Shown piece by piece: positions 1-15,960 of a stretch of 57,500 nt of DNA. The DNA is taken from NCBI RefSeq assembly GCF_964340395.1, contig NC_135561.1:12262961-12320460 (forward strand), written 5' to 3'. Both the position numbers and the translations under genes were made by a program. This DNA comes from Glandiceps talaboti (taxonomy: Eukaryota > Hemichordata > Enteropneusta > Spengelidae). The notes below the pieces were generated by a model, which had not been told where the DNA came from, did not search any database, and saw only the letters and a list, made by a program, of their open reading frames with translations. Every line of letters begins with the position of its first letter. Position 1 is the stretch's first letter.

Positions 1-3
1 GTG

Positions 4-34
<31 letters not shown>

Positions 35-146
35 ATGCATGCATGCATGCATGTATGTATGTATGTATGTATGTATGTATGTGTGTATGTACGTACGTAC
101 GTGTGTGCATGCGTGCGTGCGTGCGTGCGTGTGTGTGTGTGTGTGT

Positions 147-214
<68 letters not shown>
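1..214. repeat. Compound microsatellite (GTGC/GTAT/GT)n
   Basis: Runs of GTGC, GCAT, GTAT and then a long GT tract fill the left edge. The tract sits at the same place relative to the duplicated CTHRC1-like exon 3 as the GTAT/GTAC tract at 4440-4605, so it is probably a descendant of the same ancestral tract copied with the exon. The open frames across it are simple-sequence artefacts. Confidence 0.95.
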
Positions 215-305
215 ACGTCCGTCCGTAGGTATGGCAGTATGTCCATGCATGACGGTGAGTCAGTGAATTTGTGAAAGCAAGCAGACTGATTTGCTTTTTA
301 CATAC

Positions 306-507
306 CTGATGCAATACGATGTACATCGCGAGTACCATGTGTATGGATAGTTGACTCTATGGGTAAGGGATTACTACACTCCACTCCATCAAATGTAAAG
401 TACCATCTTGCACAGGAAGCAGCGGTGGATCCGGAACGTAAACGAATATTACCATTGAACGTGACACGTAGGGCTGTACCAGATAACTTCTTGTCGAAAC
501 TACAGTC
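306..507 (-). CDS. Duplicate exon 3 of a CTHRC1-like gene (partial)
   Basis: A single exon of 202 bp, open in the frame expected for CTHRC1 exon 3. It begins after an acceptor (TTCCAG) with codons for DCSFDKK and ends at a GTATGT donor in phase 1, exactly as in the full gene at 4719-4914. It retains ALRVTFNGN, CARWYFTFDGVEC and DVHR, the core of the C-terminal domain. It is two codons longer than the other copy. No collagen or signal-peptide exon was found between 1235 and 4006, and any partner last exon would lie off the left edge. It may be a mutually exclusive alternative exon of the CTHRC1-like gene, part of a second gene copy, or an early-stage pseudogene. The intact frame and splice sites favour recent origin or selection. 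Confidence 0.7.
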
Positions 508-670
508 CTGGAATACAATATAGTATCATAATTACTGTATTTGAACAACTCAGTGGTTATCTGAAGTTGGCTGGAGAAATCGTGTGTTTCATTAAACCAT
601 GCATGTATTAGGAGACTACCAGTCAGCTGGCTAGCACCACAGTGACGGTTTGGGTATACATGTATCTCAG

Positions 671-909
671 CCCACTAACTAGACTGTCGACAGTCGCTCG
701 CGCCTTTTTTCCCCTACGTTTTATCTAAACTCCGATCCGGCTCAACACTAGTCTAATCGCAAACTGATATCGAGGGCCGTTCCTCGACCACTCGGGCCTT
801 CGGCCCTCGATATCAGTTTGCGATTATACTAGTGTGGCGCCGGATCGGAGTTTGGATAAAACGTAGGGAAAAAAAGGCGCGAGCGACTGTCGACAGTCTA
901 CCCACTAAC
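671..909. mobile_element. Foldback MITE with 9-bp target duplication
   Basis: Bases 680-778 are the near-perfect reverse complement of 802-900, giving arms of about 99 bp around a 23-bp loop. The ends read TAGACTGTCGACAGTCG. The element is flanked directly by CCCACTAAC at 671-679 and again at 901-909, a 9-bp target-site duplication. Long arms and a 9-bp duplication fit a non-autonomous Mutator-like (MULE) or Foldback element; the family is inferred, the structure is seen. The arms are almost identical, so the insertion is young. It lies in the duplicated CTHRC1-like intron and is absent from the matching place near 5060. Confidence 0.88.
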
Positions 910-1235
910 GAACAGACTGGAAACGCATATTGCGTATACGCTCACCCTTCAAGTATGCCTTTTGTTTTAAACTCTCTCCGAAAACTGTCGAACGAACTGC
1001 AAAACGACACTTCGGGTCTTTACGTTTTTTTTGCAAATGACTCGAACAGTTTCTATCGGAAAATGTCAAAGGTTATTAGTAAGTGTAGTCTATGACCACG
1101 GGAAGCGAAGACCGTCACACAGTCAGAATTCTAGTCTGTATTTTAAGTGGTCTGATTTATATGAATATACGGTTATGTGGATTAGCATAGAATCCACACC
1201 ATGTAGAACGTTTATCATTTTTCGCTCTACCTGAG

Positions 1236-3990
<2,755 letters not shown>

Positions 3991-4005
3991 TATATATATA
4001 TAGGT

Positions 4006-6036
<2,031 letters not shown>

Positions 6037-6377
6037 TGTTGCTTCTCTTCTGTGGTAACGGTAAAAATCGTTCAGTTGCTGAAGAGTTGTCAGGATTTAC
6101 GGAGGGGGCTCATGTGGGACACTTTTTAATGTGTGTCGCTATACCGGGGGAGTCACATTCTTTCAATACAGTAACTGCTTTTTGTCAATTCTTGTCTGTC
6201 CATTCATTGCCGTAAACTAGAAATGCATGACACGATAATTCATATTGATAGGTATTGATTCAGAAATGAGCACAAGGGAAATGCCAAATTTTCTCAGTGC
6301 ACAGTATGTATTCCATCTCACGTCAAAGTAGTTTGTAAAATGAAAGGATGTAAAGAACAACATGGTGCAATTATTAT

Positions 6378-6423
6378 GACTACACTACACTACACTACAC
6401 TACACTACACTACACTACACTAC
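6378..6423. repeat. (CTACA)n pentanucleotide repeat
   Basis: About nine perfect CTACA units. Confidence 0.95.
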
Positions 6424-6515
6424 TATAATGGGGATATTTTGGGACTTTAATATGTTGAGGTTTCAAACGCGTGCCAAATTATGTCCTAGGTCTACAACGT
6501 GCGTGCAATATATCA

Positions 6516-6538
6516 AAACAAACAAACAAACAAACAAA

Positions 6539-6574
<36 letters not shown>

Positions 6575-6673
6575 CACACATACATACATACATACATACA
6601 TACATACATACATACATACATACATACATACATACGTACATACGTACATACGTACGTACGTACGTACGTACAT

Positions 6674-6720
<47 letters not shown>
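6516..6720. repeat. Compound microsatellite (AAAC)(AC)(CATA)(GTAC)(AC)
   Basis: Five simple-sequence blocks in series. The long frames on both strands here (poly-TH, poly-VC, poly-YIHT) come from the repeat. Confidence 0.95.
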
Positions 6721-6722
<2 letters not shown>

Positions 6723-7547
6723 GGGTTTGACAAGCCTTTCGATTTTAGTGGAGATCCGATTCTGGATCCTGATTTCAGTCACAGTGAATATGACTATTTT
6801 TTTTATATGTAAAACTATTATATTACTAACAACAGAAATTGAGCTCCAATCTGTGGCGCCGCCTTCCTTCAGTTTATGGTCTCAGTGTATAGAGATGGGT
6901 GAAGATTTTGCTATCTTTCCAAAAAACTGCTCAGTGTTAATTGGTGGAGGTAATATGCGCTCTACCTCCGACACAGAATATTATAGCAGCGTACCCCCCC
7001 GATGTAAATAGAAATGCTGACCAAAACCCTCGTTATTTACAATACTGTTAAAGTGATCGGTCATAATTCACTTTTCATATTAAATTTTGGGGAGAAAAAT
7101 AATACAAATACAAAATAAACAACTCTAATTTTTTATTATGCTGGTATTATTGTTTGAATAAATTATTAGAAAGATAGCTTTTCAAAATTAACTTTCTGAT
7201 GATAACTAAAAACTCTAATAATATAACATGAAAACTCTAATCAGGATGTGTTGGCATACAGATCGAAGTAATACCAAAAAATAATAAATATTTAGATTGA
7301 TTTATAAATTCACAGGTACTATTTGGTTTCTTTTTAATAACGTCGAAAATTCGTTTTATTGGTATTTAGGCCACATTGAATTGATATAATGGGATCTACA
7401 GGTACACTTGATATTTAATTAATTTTGGTGTTTGTCTTTAATGTAGATCAATGAATTAAATGAGTAAATCCCCCCTTTCTGGACTTTATGATATTGGACC
7501 GGATATTGGTTGTTGCGGATTGTGGTTGTACAATGCTGGGGAAAGCG

Positions 7548-7580
7548 GGTGGTGGTGGTGGTGGTGGTGGTGGTGGTGGG
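7548..7580. repeat. (GGT)n trinucleotide repeat
   Basis: About ten GGT/GGTGGT units, flanked by G-rich sequence. Confidence 0.9.
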
Positions 7581-8022
7581 GAGTCGGGGTGGTGGCATAC
7601 CGTGGGAGGAGACATAAGTCATACTACAGAGGAGGTGCGCCAACCCATATTATCAGCGCCGACTTATAATTCAATTCCAATGCGTTCTTATTAGTATATT
7701 AGATATCAGCTACTTAATTAACTACAACTGGATCATTTCTTTTGCCAATGTATTTTGTTAGATTATTCGTAATATGAAACGGTATTGACCGCAATGTGGC
7801 TGAACGTATTTTTTTGTAGCTGTATAATAAATGGTAATTCTTATGTTCATGAAGCGGGGGCTATAACTACGAATTTCTTGCTCATTATTTGAACCACATT
7901 AAGCCTTCGTAGCTGTAGCTTACTTAGTACATTTTGCGAAATTTCTCGCGGCTTTTATTTAAACCATTTATATGAGGTGAGTGTGCGCCTGTCATGAGTG
8001 TGCTTGTGCATACGCATGCTTT

Positions 8023-8029
<7 letters not shown>

Positions 8030-8096
<67 letters not shown>

Positions 8097-8110
8097 TCTC
8101 CCTCCCTCCC

Positions 8111-8143
<33 letters not shown>

Positions 8144-8174
8144 GCTCTCTCTCTCTCTCTCCCTCGCTCTCTCT

Positions 8175-8228
<54 letters not shown>
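8030..8228. repeat. (TC)n-(AC)n compound microsatellite
   Basis: About 150 bp of TC with CCCT interruptions, followed by about 50 bp of AC. Confidence 0.95.
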
Positions 8229-8229
<1 letters not shown>

Positions 8230-8787
8230 TGTCATGTGATCATAGAGCTGCGTCTTATAATTTCTACAAAATTGAATGCAATCATGATAGACTTAGACTG
8301 TAAGTGTAAGATACGTCGTGACGTTCCGCCCTCACCGGCCGGCCTCCTCCGTTTCGCTCAGCGCGGCATGCAAATATAAACACACCATTGATCAGCTCGT
8401 CGTAAACGTACCCCTCTGTATTTATGGCAACGCTCTTTTGTTAGCGAAAAAAAGATGTACTCTATATGTCTTAGTTTTCACGTCTTTAATTTCCTCTATT
8501 AGAATTATGTGGATATGGTACATATCTACAGTCATATTTATCAGCCTTTGTTGTTGCGTACAATTCGGCTTTTAGACACTGAAGACGTTTACATGTATTC
8601 GTCCAAGGATTTCGATTCTAAAGTTGCGCGTATCAACATCACGAACATTGACCATGGCAACTGCGCTCTGTTCCATTTTGTCACTTTTAGTAACAATCGA
8701 ACACTGTTATTCATTCTTGTATACGGAGTTGCTTCTGCTCGTTGAGCTTTTGCAAGATGCATACTGTAATATTAATATTACGTTAAA

Positions 8788-9807
8788 ATGGGACTTCAAA
8801 GACTTGTGACGTTCATCGCGCTGTATTTTATCAGCGCTGCGTACAGTCTAATGAGAAGTCTGCCTGTCATTGGTGGAGTTTTGGCGATCTGGGAGAAGAC
8901 ATTTTCCAAAGGCTTCGCGGTCATATCGTTGGTCTTCCGTGTTGCCAAGAACATCAAGGACAATGTTCTGTCGATAGATAAGTTACTTTTGAACTTGGCG
9001 TTGTTTCCGATACGCTTCCCCGTCTTCATCGTGTCATGGGTCTGCCGTAAACTGACCCAGAGGATCGTTGGAGCAATCGTCACACTTAAGGGAAGACTCC
9101 TTACGATGTCTAGTTTCATCTTTGAAGTTGGATTTTCGATGATCGCACAAATAATGCGGTTACAGTATATAATGTTGATGATTTGCTTCAGCCCAATGAT
9201 ATTGGCCTATAGGAGCACATGTGCAACCGGAAAACTTCTTCTCAATATCATACCACTGGAGTTTGGTATGACAACTGATATTAAGGAGCAAGTTGATGGC
9301 CTTGGCAGAATTCGGAAAGAAAAGCGAGTTGAATGTGATGGCAATATTCATAAAATGTTGCTACGACGAGTGGATGCCATGGAAAAAGATATTCAAACGG
9401 ACAGGCGAGATATCCAAACGATGCTATCGGAAGTTGATGAAATGTTGGACAAAGTGGATTCTGGACTAAATATGCCTCATCATTCAGATAGACAACGGTC
9501 ACCTAGACGACAGTGTTCGTGTGGTCATTTGCCCGGTCTGCGGCGGATGGCAAGATTGTCCACATGTTCTCCAGGCATCGAATTTGACACTAATAATACT
9601 TCTCAGGTTATTCCTACCGATAATAATGTTGGAGACATTGACAGTCCTGGATCCCGTGTCGTACGGAGACGACCAGTGGGTCGAGTTACTAGAGACATTA
9701 ATAACAGAGAATCTGACGTCGAACTGAGACGGCCAGGTGGTCAAGTCTCTGGTAATATTGGTATCAAGGCCTCATTTTCTATTCCAAGAATGTTCCATCG
9801 CTTTTAA
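8788..9807 (+). CDS. Unrecognised membrane/coiled-coil protein
   Basis: A single open frame of 339 residues from a true ATG (TTAAAATGG context). I do not recognise the family. Residues about 5-22 form a hydrophobic N-terminal helix that could be a signal anchor. Further hydrophobic stretches lie near 45-90 and 124-146 (LQYIMLMICFSPMILAY). Residues about 190-235 are charged with heptad-like spacing (MEKDIQTDRRDIQTMLSEVD), typical of a coiled coil. The last 100 residues are Arg- and Asn-rich and look disordered, with a Cys/His cluster near 246-252 (CSCGH). The frame is intronless and an AATAAA follows 270 bp after the stop. Its length in AT-rich DNA makes chance unlikely. It could be a lineage-restricted gene or a retrocopy; RNA support is not visible from here. 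Confidence 0.6.
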   Translation: MGLQRLVTFIALYFISAAYSLMRSLPVIGGVLAIWEKTFSKGFAVISLVFRVAKNIKDNVLSIDKLLLNLALFPIRFPVFIVSWVCRKLTQRIVGAIVTLKGRLLTMSSFIFEVGFSMIAQIMRLQYIMLMICFSPMILAYRSTCATGKLLLNIIPLEFGMTTDIKEQVDGLGRIRKEKRVECDGNIHKMLLRRVDAMEKDIQTDRRDIQTMLSEVDEMLDKVDSGLNMPHHSDRQRSPRRQCSCGHLPGLRRMARLSTCSPGIEFDTNNTSQVIPTDNNVGDIDSPGSRVVRRRPVGRVTRDINNRESDVELRRPGGQVSGNIGIKASFSIPRMFHRF

Positions 9808-10077
9808 TTTCAAATGATACGTCGTCACGTCGATAGTGCATTTTGTGATCAGATACTATGGACTTATAGAAATGTAACGAAGAATTTAAAAAAAAAAAGG
9901 GCAAAAAGGTGATTGATAAGTTCTTCACAGTCTTCGAATTCAAAGCGATATATATTACAGACATATGACCATTCTAAGAATGATAAAATGAACTGGGCAT
10001 ATCACATCTAAAAGTCATTTTTGATTACCAATATTCAAACAACACATTGGTCTATCTGTGTAATTCAGCCTGTTTGA

Positions 10078-10083
10078 AATAAA
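10078..10083 (+). terminator. Polyadenylation signal AATAAA
   Basis: A canonical hexamer 270 bp after the stop of the 8788-9807 frame, followed by a T-rich/GT-rich stretch (TTTTGTTTTGTGG). Confidence 0.45.
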
Positions 10084-10089
10084 ACACCT

Positions 10090-10980
10090 ACAAAGTTAAT
10101 TTTGTTTTGTGGAAGAATATTTTCCATTATGTTTGGCGTATGGTTTTAATTATATGGGTATCATTCTCCATGAAACAGACTGCATTTGCTAGCATAATAT
10201 TTTAGTTGTTTCGCCCCTCCCCGTCATACTTGAATTGTTGGACGAAATATTTCAAACAAACGGTAGGTCATGAAACCGTACATTTTCCACAAATAGCCTA
10301 GTGTCGAGTCATGTGGAGATTTTTGGTTTTTGCATTTCCTTTAGACCCCCGTAGGCCTACCCGCGAGAGCCAAAAATCCACACACAACTAGATACAAGGT
10401 TTATCAGTAAATTATGACGGAGAAGTGAAGAATTTGAGACAGCGTTTCATCATATCTATAAGCTTGTCATTACTACACTATACAAAACAATGCCACAGAA
10501 AACATTGACTCTAGGCCTGTGTGTGTGAGATAAACATTGCTATTTGAAACACAATATTTTGTTATTTCCGTTGATTGTTTTCTACTAGAGAAGACATGCT
10601 TCCATGATTCATTTTGTTGTGAAATAACAGACATGACAAAGAACCGGATTGATAATTGATATGATATTGTTTGTTTTGCAATCATCTAAATATTGTCATT
10701 TCAAGCCTTGAGAGATGGCGCCCTCTATGACACCATTGCACTTAGTTGTGCAATTTGTCAGCATCCGGGGCCTTGTACATCTCTCCTTGTACTGCGGTTA
10801 CTTGTACCAATCCGCCAAAATAATTTTTATGTAGTATATACACATTGACGATTTGGATGTGCTAAAATATGTAGAAATTGTTCTTAATAATGTTAGTATA
10901 CTCATATTTGTATCTAAATGTGATGAAACGCAAATTTTCAAGAAGCAAATTCGGCGGACAAATATCACAAAAAGTTCGGC
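10090..10980. other. Intergenic, nothing recognised
   Basis: AT-rich sequence between the unrecognised gene and the RPL19 promoter. A short direct repeat (TTCGGCGGAC) near 10949 and 10976 lies just upstream of the RPL19 TATA-like box. I see no conserved coding frame. Confidence 0.5.
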
Positions 10981-10987
10981 GGACTAA

Positions 10988-11044
10988 TATAAATTCACAC
11001 ACTATACTCGACCTCTTTCTGGTGTCCATCCGTCGACAGAAGCC
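10988..11044 (+). promoter_or_regulatory. RPL19 core promoter with TATA-like box and 5'TOP tract
   Basis: TATAAAT at 10988-10994 precedes a pyrimidine run CCTCTTTCT at 11012-11020 by about 24 bp. Transcripts of ribosomal protein genes start with C followed by pyrimidines (5'TOP), so the start is probably at 11012. The 5' leader would then be about 33 nt, ending AGCC before the ATG. A YY1-like AATATGGCGAC lies in intron 1 at about 11227-11237. The start site is inferred. Confidence 0.5.
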
Positions 11045-14000
11045 ATGAGGTGAGAGCGTACACCAAGAAAATGCGTATTTTCGGCTTGATTTTGTTGAAA
11101 TCGCTCCCAAACTGTAACGGAACGATAAATAGTATCACCGTAGTATCTAACAAGGTGTGAATACATGTTTAGAGGTGTGAAATACTCATTGTCGCAGTTG
11201 CGTATATATTGCCGATATGCCAATCCAATATGGCGACGACCATGCATCGATGGCGCACGATGTAAAGTTTAGTTGATAAAGCTAAAATAACCACCATGGA
11301 ACGTAAATGGCTGTTGCAACAGTGTATGACAATTGCTATATTTGAAATCAGCGTGATGTTCATTTTGTGATCTCAATGTGTATGTAAGATTACAACTCAA
11401 AGTTTGAAATCATTCATACAGAACACCCAACAGACTAACGTGGAAAAGTGTCCATACACGTGATGTGACGCATGAGTTTGTATTATTCAGATTTATAATG
11501 AATATAGTTATTGTAAACTCAGAATTTTAGCATATTACCGTTTGTTTTTACTATACGGATGAACAGTTGCTCCTGTGTCTCTAATGTCTTGGCGAATGTA
11601 GTCAGTAATTTCGTCACAACAGTTTGCAAGGCAATGATTGCCATACTCGAACTCGGCCTGAGTGAATGTAGAAAAATGGGCCAGACGATGCAACTGTTGC
11701 CTGCTTATATCAGTCCTGTAAACATAAATGCAAAAAACAAATGTAAAGCCTTCAAATCAACGTAGGCTCAGGATAACTAGAAGACACTACACTCTCTTGA
11801 AGTTGAATACGTTGCCAACCTGATGTATTATTGCAGTATTGTATTTTGTACTTGTTGGGTGTGTTGGCTAAAGAAAGAAATATGTTACATTACATACCTT
11901 TCATTTGAAACCACATATTTCATTCCACTTTCCTTCTTTACAGTACCTTAAGGCTTCAGAAACGCCTGGCGTCAAGTGTCCTTAAGTGCGGCAAAAATAA
12001 GGTTTGGTTGGATCCAAACGAAATCAATGAAATTGCAAATGCTAATTCACGTAAGTAATTAATTACGTTGTACATATAGGATGATTTTGATAGTGTTCGC
12101 AACTCTTCAGGTGACTCTAATATTCTAACTTTATGAAGTTAAGTCTCTTGTAAGATAAACATGCCTCAGTTTTGACATAGTTAACTACTAGTATGTAGAT
12201 GTCCATGTGAAATGTTTTGTCCCCATTTTCTAATAACACAGAAGCTAATGGGTATAAATAATTTTCCTTTTCTCAGGTCAGAATGTTCGTAAACTTATCA
12301 AGGATGGTCTTATTATCCGTAAGCCTGTAGCAGTTCATTCACGTGCACGTGTAAGGAAAGCTGCCATTGCCCGTAGGAAAGGTCGTCACATGGGTTATGG
12401 TAAGTAACTTTTGACTGTACAACATGTGTTATAACAGTACATGTATTGGGCAAGAAACATGTAGTGGCCACTTACAGTTGATAGCGATATTGTTTATGTA
12501 ATCTTATGTATATAGAGTCATGCCATACTTCTATCAATAATCAAATTCTAAAACTTAACTCAACAGCTCTGATACAAATAAATATATCTGCTTTCTGATT
12601 AAGCCTGTTCTTCCATCTAGTTGTCTTTGTGCATTGCTTGAGATGGAATTCAGGTGTCTGTGTTCCAATACGGTGATTAAATTATTCCGAAGGTGTTCAG
12701 GGTCATGGTTTCTCCTAGCTGTGAACACAGTGCTTGTGATCTCAATGAAAGGACTAATAAGATACTAATGACTTGGGCGAGGCCATTCCCATGCATCATA
12801 ATACCTTGTTGCTACAAAGCTCAGGTCTATACCAGTTATTAATTGTGTAGGAGAAAAGACAGGCCCCAGTCTCGTACAAAGAGGTACCTTGTACCCAGTC
12901 ATCAAATTGACCCACTATATCAGGAAGATGTCTACAGTCCCGCACAACATTTGTAAATGTATATTTGCTTTCTGTACATGTATTCCATCATTTCTTGCTA
13001 AACATATCACGTTAAAGCTTGACATTTCTCCTGGCATGGTTCTGATATTCACTATAATTCATACACATTACAGGTAAAAGGAAGGGTACAGCAAATGCCC
13101 GTATGCCTGAAAAAGTTGTGTGGATCAGGCGTATGCGTGTCTTGAGAAGGCTTCTCAGAAAATACAGAGAAAATAAGAAGATAGACCGTCATCTGTAAGT
13201 GTTTGTATGTCAAGGCATACAGTTGTCAGAGTACGCCTGTAGAGTGTTTTTGACTTTTGACTAAATCTGCAACAAAATTGTAAAATTAAGGACAGATTCA
13301 TTTTGCTGGATGGGAACACAAATGATAGTCTATGCGTCGCTACAAAATTGAAATGAGATCACATACTAGTAAGTCCAGATTCAGAAAGTTTAAAATCATG
13401 AAGATGTCTGTACATTGATATTGCTGTAGAAGTGCACCTAGATATATATATATGTGTGTGTGTATGTATATGTACTTCCTTCCTCAAAATAAGATTGTTC
13501 TATCATGTGGTTACTGTCAAATACCTATTTTGTTGATACTTTATCGATAACACTACTAGCTAGTTTAATCACCTCTTTCTTTGCAAATTTGTTCTCAAGT
13601 CTCAATAAGTTTGTTTCTGTTTACTTGTCATCCACAGTTACCATACTCTGTACATGAAAGCCAAGGGTAACGTGTTCAAGAACAAACGTGTATTGATGGA
13701 ATTCATCCACAAAAAGAAGGCAGAGAAATCCAGAAGCAAAATGCTTTCGTACGTATTATTTTTAAACCTTAAGATTTGAATATCTAGTCCTCTTATAATT
13801 CACATGGGTATGAAAAGTTCACAGAAGACTCTTTTCAACCAGCTGGCTTCCACTACAGCGTCAGAAATTGACACAAAATTACAGTTGAGCAGCTGTATAG
13901 CTGTGAATTCAGGGAATGTCTGTATGGCGTGCGCTCATCTGTTCCACAAATGACTCATAGTGGTAGCTGTCACAGTGTAAACATAGGACTGAGAGTGGTG

Positions 14001-14791
14001 AAAGGGTTCACCCAGCGAGACTTAATTTACCTCTGCACACCAAGACTGACATTTCCTAAATCTCATCTGTATGCAATTATCTTTCAAGTTTAGTAAAAGA
14101 AAGATTTACCAAATCATTATCGTATTACAGAGAAACTTTTTAACTTGCCAACTGGTATATAATGAAGTGAAATATTTATACATGTTTTCTTTAAATTTCA
14201 AACAACCTTATACACTGTTTGCTTGGACCAGAACATGGGTAAAATCTAAACAAGTTCCCCAGTCATTTTTTCCCAAAAAATTGCAATAATCTTTGTAATA
14301 CTTTCATTCCTGCACTCCTTATTTTCCTTTATTGATGCAATACTTATTGTCTACAAACCCTCTTATCTACATGTATTTGGATTCGCAATCCTTTTGGCCT
14401 GCAAAATTGTTATTTAGCATGTGCAGTGGGAAGTCATGGCTGTGACCAGAAAATTAGATAATTGTAACTTTTCTGAGACTGGTGGTAAAATTCTATCACA
14501 GGTAACAAATAGTTGACTGGGAAAAGTGTGTTGAAAATAGTAGTACTTGTGTAGTCACTGAAATTAGCTACAAGACCATCAGTTACACAAATTGTTAAGT
14601 TTCATGTTTTAAATTTCTTTTTGATATATTTATACAGCGATCAAGCTGAGGCTAGACGTGTCAAGACAAAAGAAGCACGTAAGCGTCGTGAAGAACGTCA
14701 ATTGCTCAAGAGGCAAGAAATGCTCAAAACATTTGCTAAAGAAGATGAAGCCGCAACTACAGCTACCACTACAACCACTACTAAAAAATAA
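11045..14791 (+). CDS. RPL19: Ribosomal protein L19 (eL19)
   Basis: Six coding exons: 11045-11049 (only ATGAG), 11944-12050, 12277-12399, 13074-13194, 13638-13748 and 14638-14791; 621 bp, 206 residues. Every junction has GT-AG and frames join exactly. The protein reads [17 protein letters not shown], then [49 protein letters not shown] and [21 protein letters not shown], matching eL19 of animals throughout. It is a structural protein of the large ribosomal subunit. The very short first exon, split after ATGAG, is the same arrangement as in vertebrate RPL19, and together with the pyrimidine tract decides the start. The C-terminus is unusual: after the basic [12 protein letters not shown] helix it ends in a Thr-rich tail (about ten Thr) and KK, making it about ten residues longer than the human protein. 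No box C/D or H/ACA snoRNA was identified in the introns. Confidence 0.95.
11535..11715 (-). CDS. Possible antisense terminal exon in RPL19 intron 1
   Basis: On the minus strand a good acceptor (TTTATGTTTACAG) opens a frame of 59 codons ending in TAA. The peptide is well-composed ([20 protein letters not shown] in its middle) and unlike translated AT-rich noise. I do not recognise the family, and found no upstream exon, so the gene would have to start inside or beyond RPL19 on the opposite strand. It may equally be a fossil exon or a chance frame. The overlapping plus-strand frame of 68 codons looks less protein-like. Confidence 0.3.
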
Positions 14792-14792
14792 A
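14787..14792 (+). terminator. Candidate RPL19 polyadenylation signal overlapping the stop
   Basis: AATAAA overlaps the stop codon of RPL19 (AAA TAA A). Ribosomal protein genes often have very short 3' ends, and no other AATAAA lies in the next 80 bp. A T-rich element (TTTCTTTTGTG) follows at about 14804-14815. If used, the 3' untranslated part would be only about 15-25 nt. Confidence 0.4.
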
Positions 14793-14898
14793 TCAGCTGT
14801 GATCTTTCTTTTGTGCAGAAAAACAACAAATGTACTTTGGAAATTCTTAATCAGAGTAAAAGAAAAATTATTCTGAGAATAGTTTGTGTCTTCTCTTG

Positions 14899-14922
14899 GT
14901 GTGTGTGTGTGTGTGTGTGTGT
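14899..14922. repeat. (GT)n microsatellite
   Basis: About twelve GT units just beyond RPL19. Confidence 0.9.
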
Positions 14923-15706
14923 GAGTTCGTGCGCAATTGCAAGTGTATTTGCATAGTTTAGTGAGTTTGTGAATAATAATAGTGTTGTGCCAAATCACTA
15001 GCAGAGCTCAATGCGCACAAGAAGTAAGGGGTAAATTTACTGTATGGTGTGGGGAGAAGTGCATTCACAGACAACTGGATACATGGGGAACCTTGTACAT
15101 CCTAGTACTAGCCAGAACAGTACAGCTATGTACAAGCGATGTGCCTCACAGCCCTGCTACATTGCTGTGAAAAATGTCTGGTGCATGGTTGTAAATATCA
15201 CCTCTGCCACAACTGCACCCCTGAGTACCATGGCTGTGCACTGCACACCTAGCACACAATTGTGCACATCCATGTAACAGCCCTTTTGTTCATATCCAAA
15301 TAGTATGGCCCACACAGCTGGTGGCTGTGGGAAATGCCTCTGTTACAGCAATGTTGACATGGCTGGTGCATGGCTGTGGGAAAAAGCTCGTATAAGGTTG
15401 TTATTACAAAGCTATGCTACATTGCTGTTCTTCACATGGTTTGTTGTGAAGTGATTACAGGAATGTATTGGGGTGATCTATGTTGTACACACATAAGGAA
15501 GTCACTATGTAAGTTTGGGGAAAGGCTTTAATTAATTAAAGGGATACTATGCTGTACACATCAAGTTGCTAGGTTTAAAATTTTGGATACTTATGTAAGC
15601 AGCACAAGTAAACATTGGATGGTCTGCTTTGGTGGTATTCTGTGCCCTTTAAAAGTGACTGGCTTGAGCACACAATGCTCTGAATCGAAGCACCTAGTCT
15701 GATTGA

Positions 15707-15960
15707 AATCTGATGAGGTGAATATGGCTGTATTTCTTCCTTTACATTCAATTTCATTAAAGGCTCTCATTTCTTTATTTACCTCAATTTCAATTTGGGT
15801 ATTGTTTGTTTTTGATTTTGTTGTAATGGGAGTGGTTTTCTTTTTCCCATCTTCCTGGAAGGTTATCACTCCAGAAACATCAAAGTCGAAAAACAAACGA
15901 CAACATACGAATGAAATTGAGGTAAATAAAGAAATATAGCCATATTCACCACATCAGATT
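15707..15960. repeat. Imperfect inverted repeat, MITE-like
   Basis: AATCTGATGAGGTGAATATG at 15707 onward is mirrored by CATATTCACCACATCAGATT ending at 15960. The inner part (TTTACCTCAATTTCA) is also mirrored. The left arm carries an extra partial repeat. Ends and target duplication are not clear. Confidence 0.6.

Larger units (their letters stand above)
220..1235. repeat. Tandem segmental duplication, copy 1 (of 4605-5165)
   Basis: The segment matches 4605-5165 in order: the GGCAGTATG flank of the donor side, exon 3, the TAGTRTCATAATTACTG flank, the CACCACAGTGACG block and the ATGTGGATTA..TTTTCGCTCTACCT block. Copy 1 is longer partly because a 221-bp foldback element was inserted at 680-900. 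The copied region therefore includes intron sequence as well as exon 3. Confidence 0.75.
6060..8780. other. Gene-poor interval rich in simple repeats
   Basis: Upstream of the CTHRC1-like gene. It holds (CTACA)n at 6378-6423, (AAAC)n then (AC)n, (CATA)n, (GTAC)n and (AC)n at 6516-6720, (GGT)n at 7548-7580 and (TC)n-(AC)n at 8030-8228. The rest is AT-rich unique sequence. Short open frames at 8318-8809 have no recognisable domain and no clear splice partners. Confidence 0.6.

Noticed and set aside
6428-7011. 170-codon plus-strand frame
   Set aside because: Two thirds is microsatellite; the remaining part (LTSLSILVEIRFWILIS) has no splice context or recognisable domain.
7924-8379. RERERE / SLSLSL frames
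   Set aside because: Translations of the (TC)n tract.
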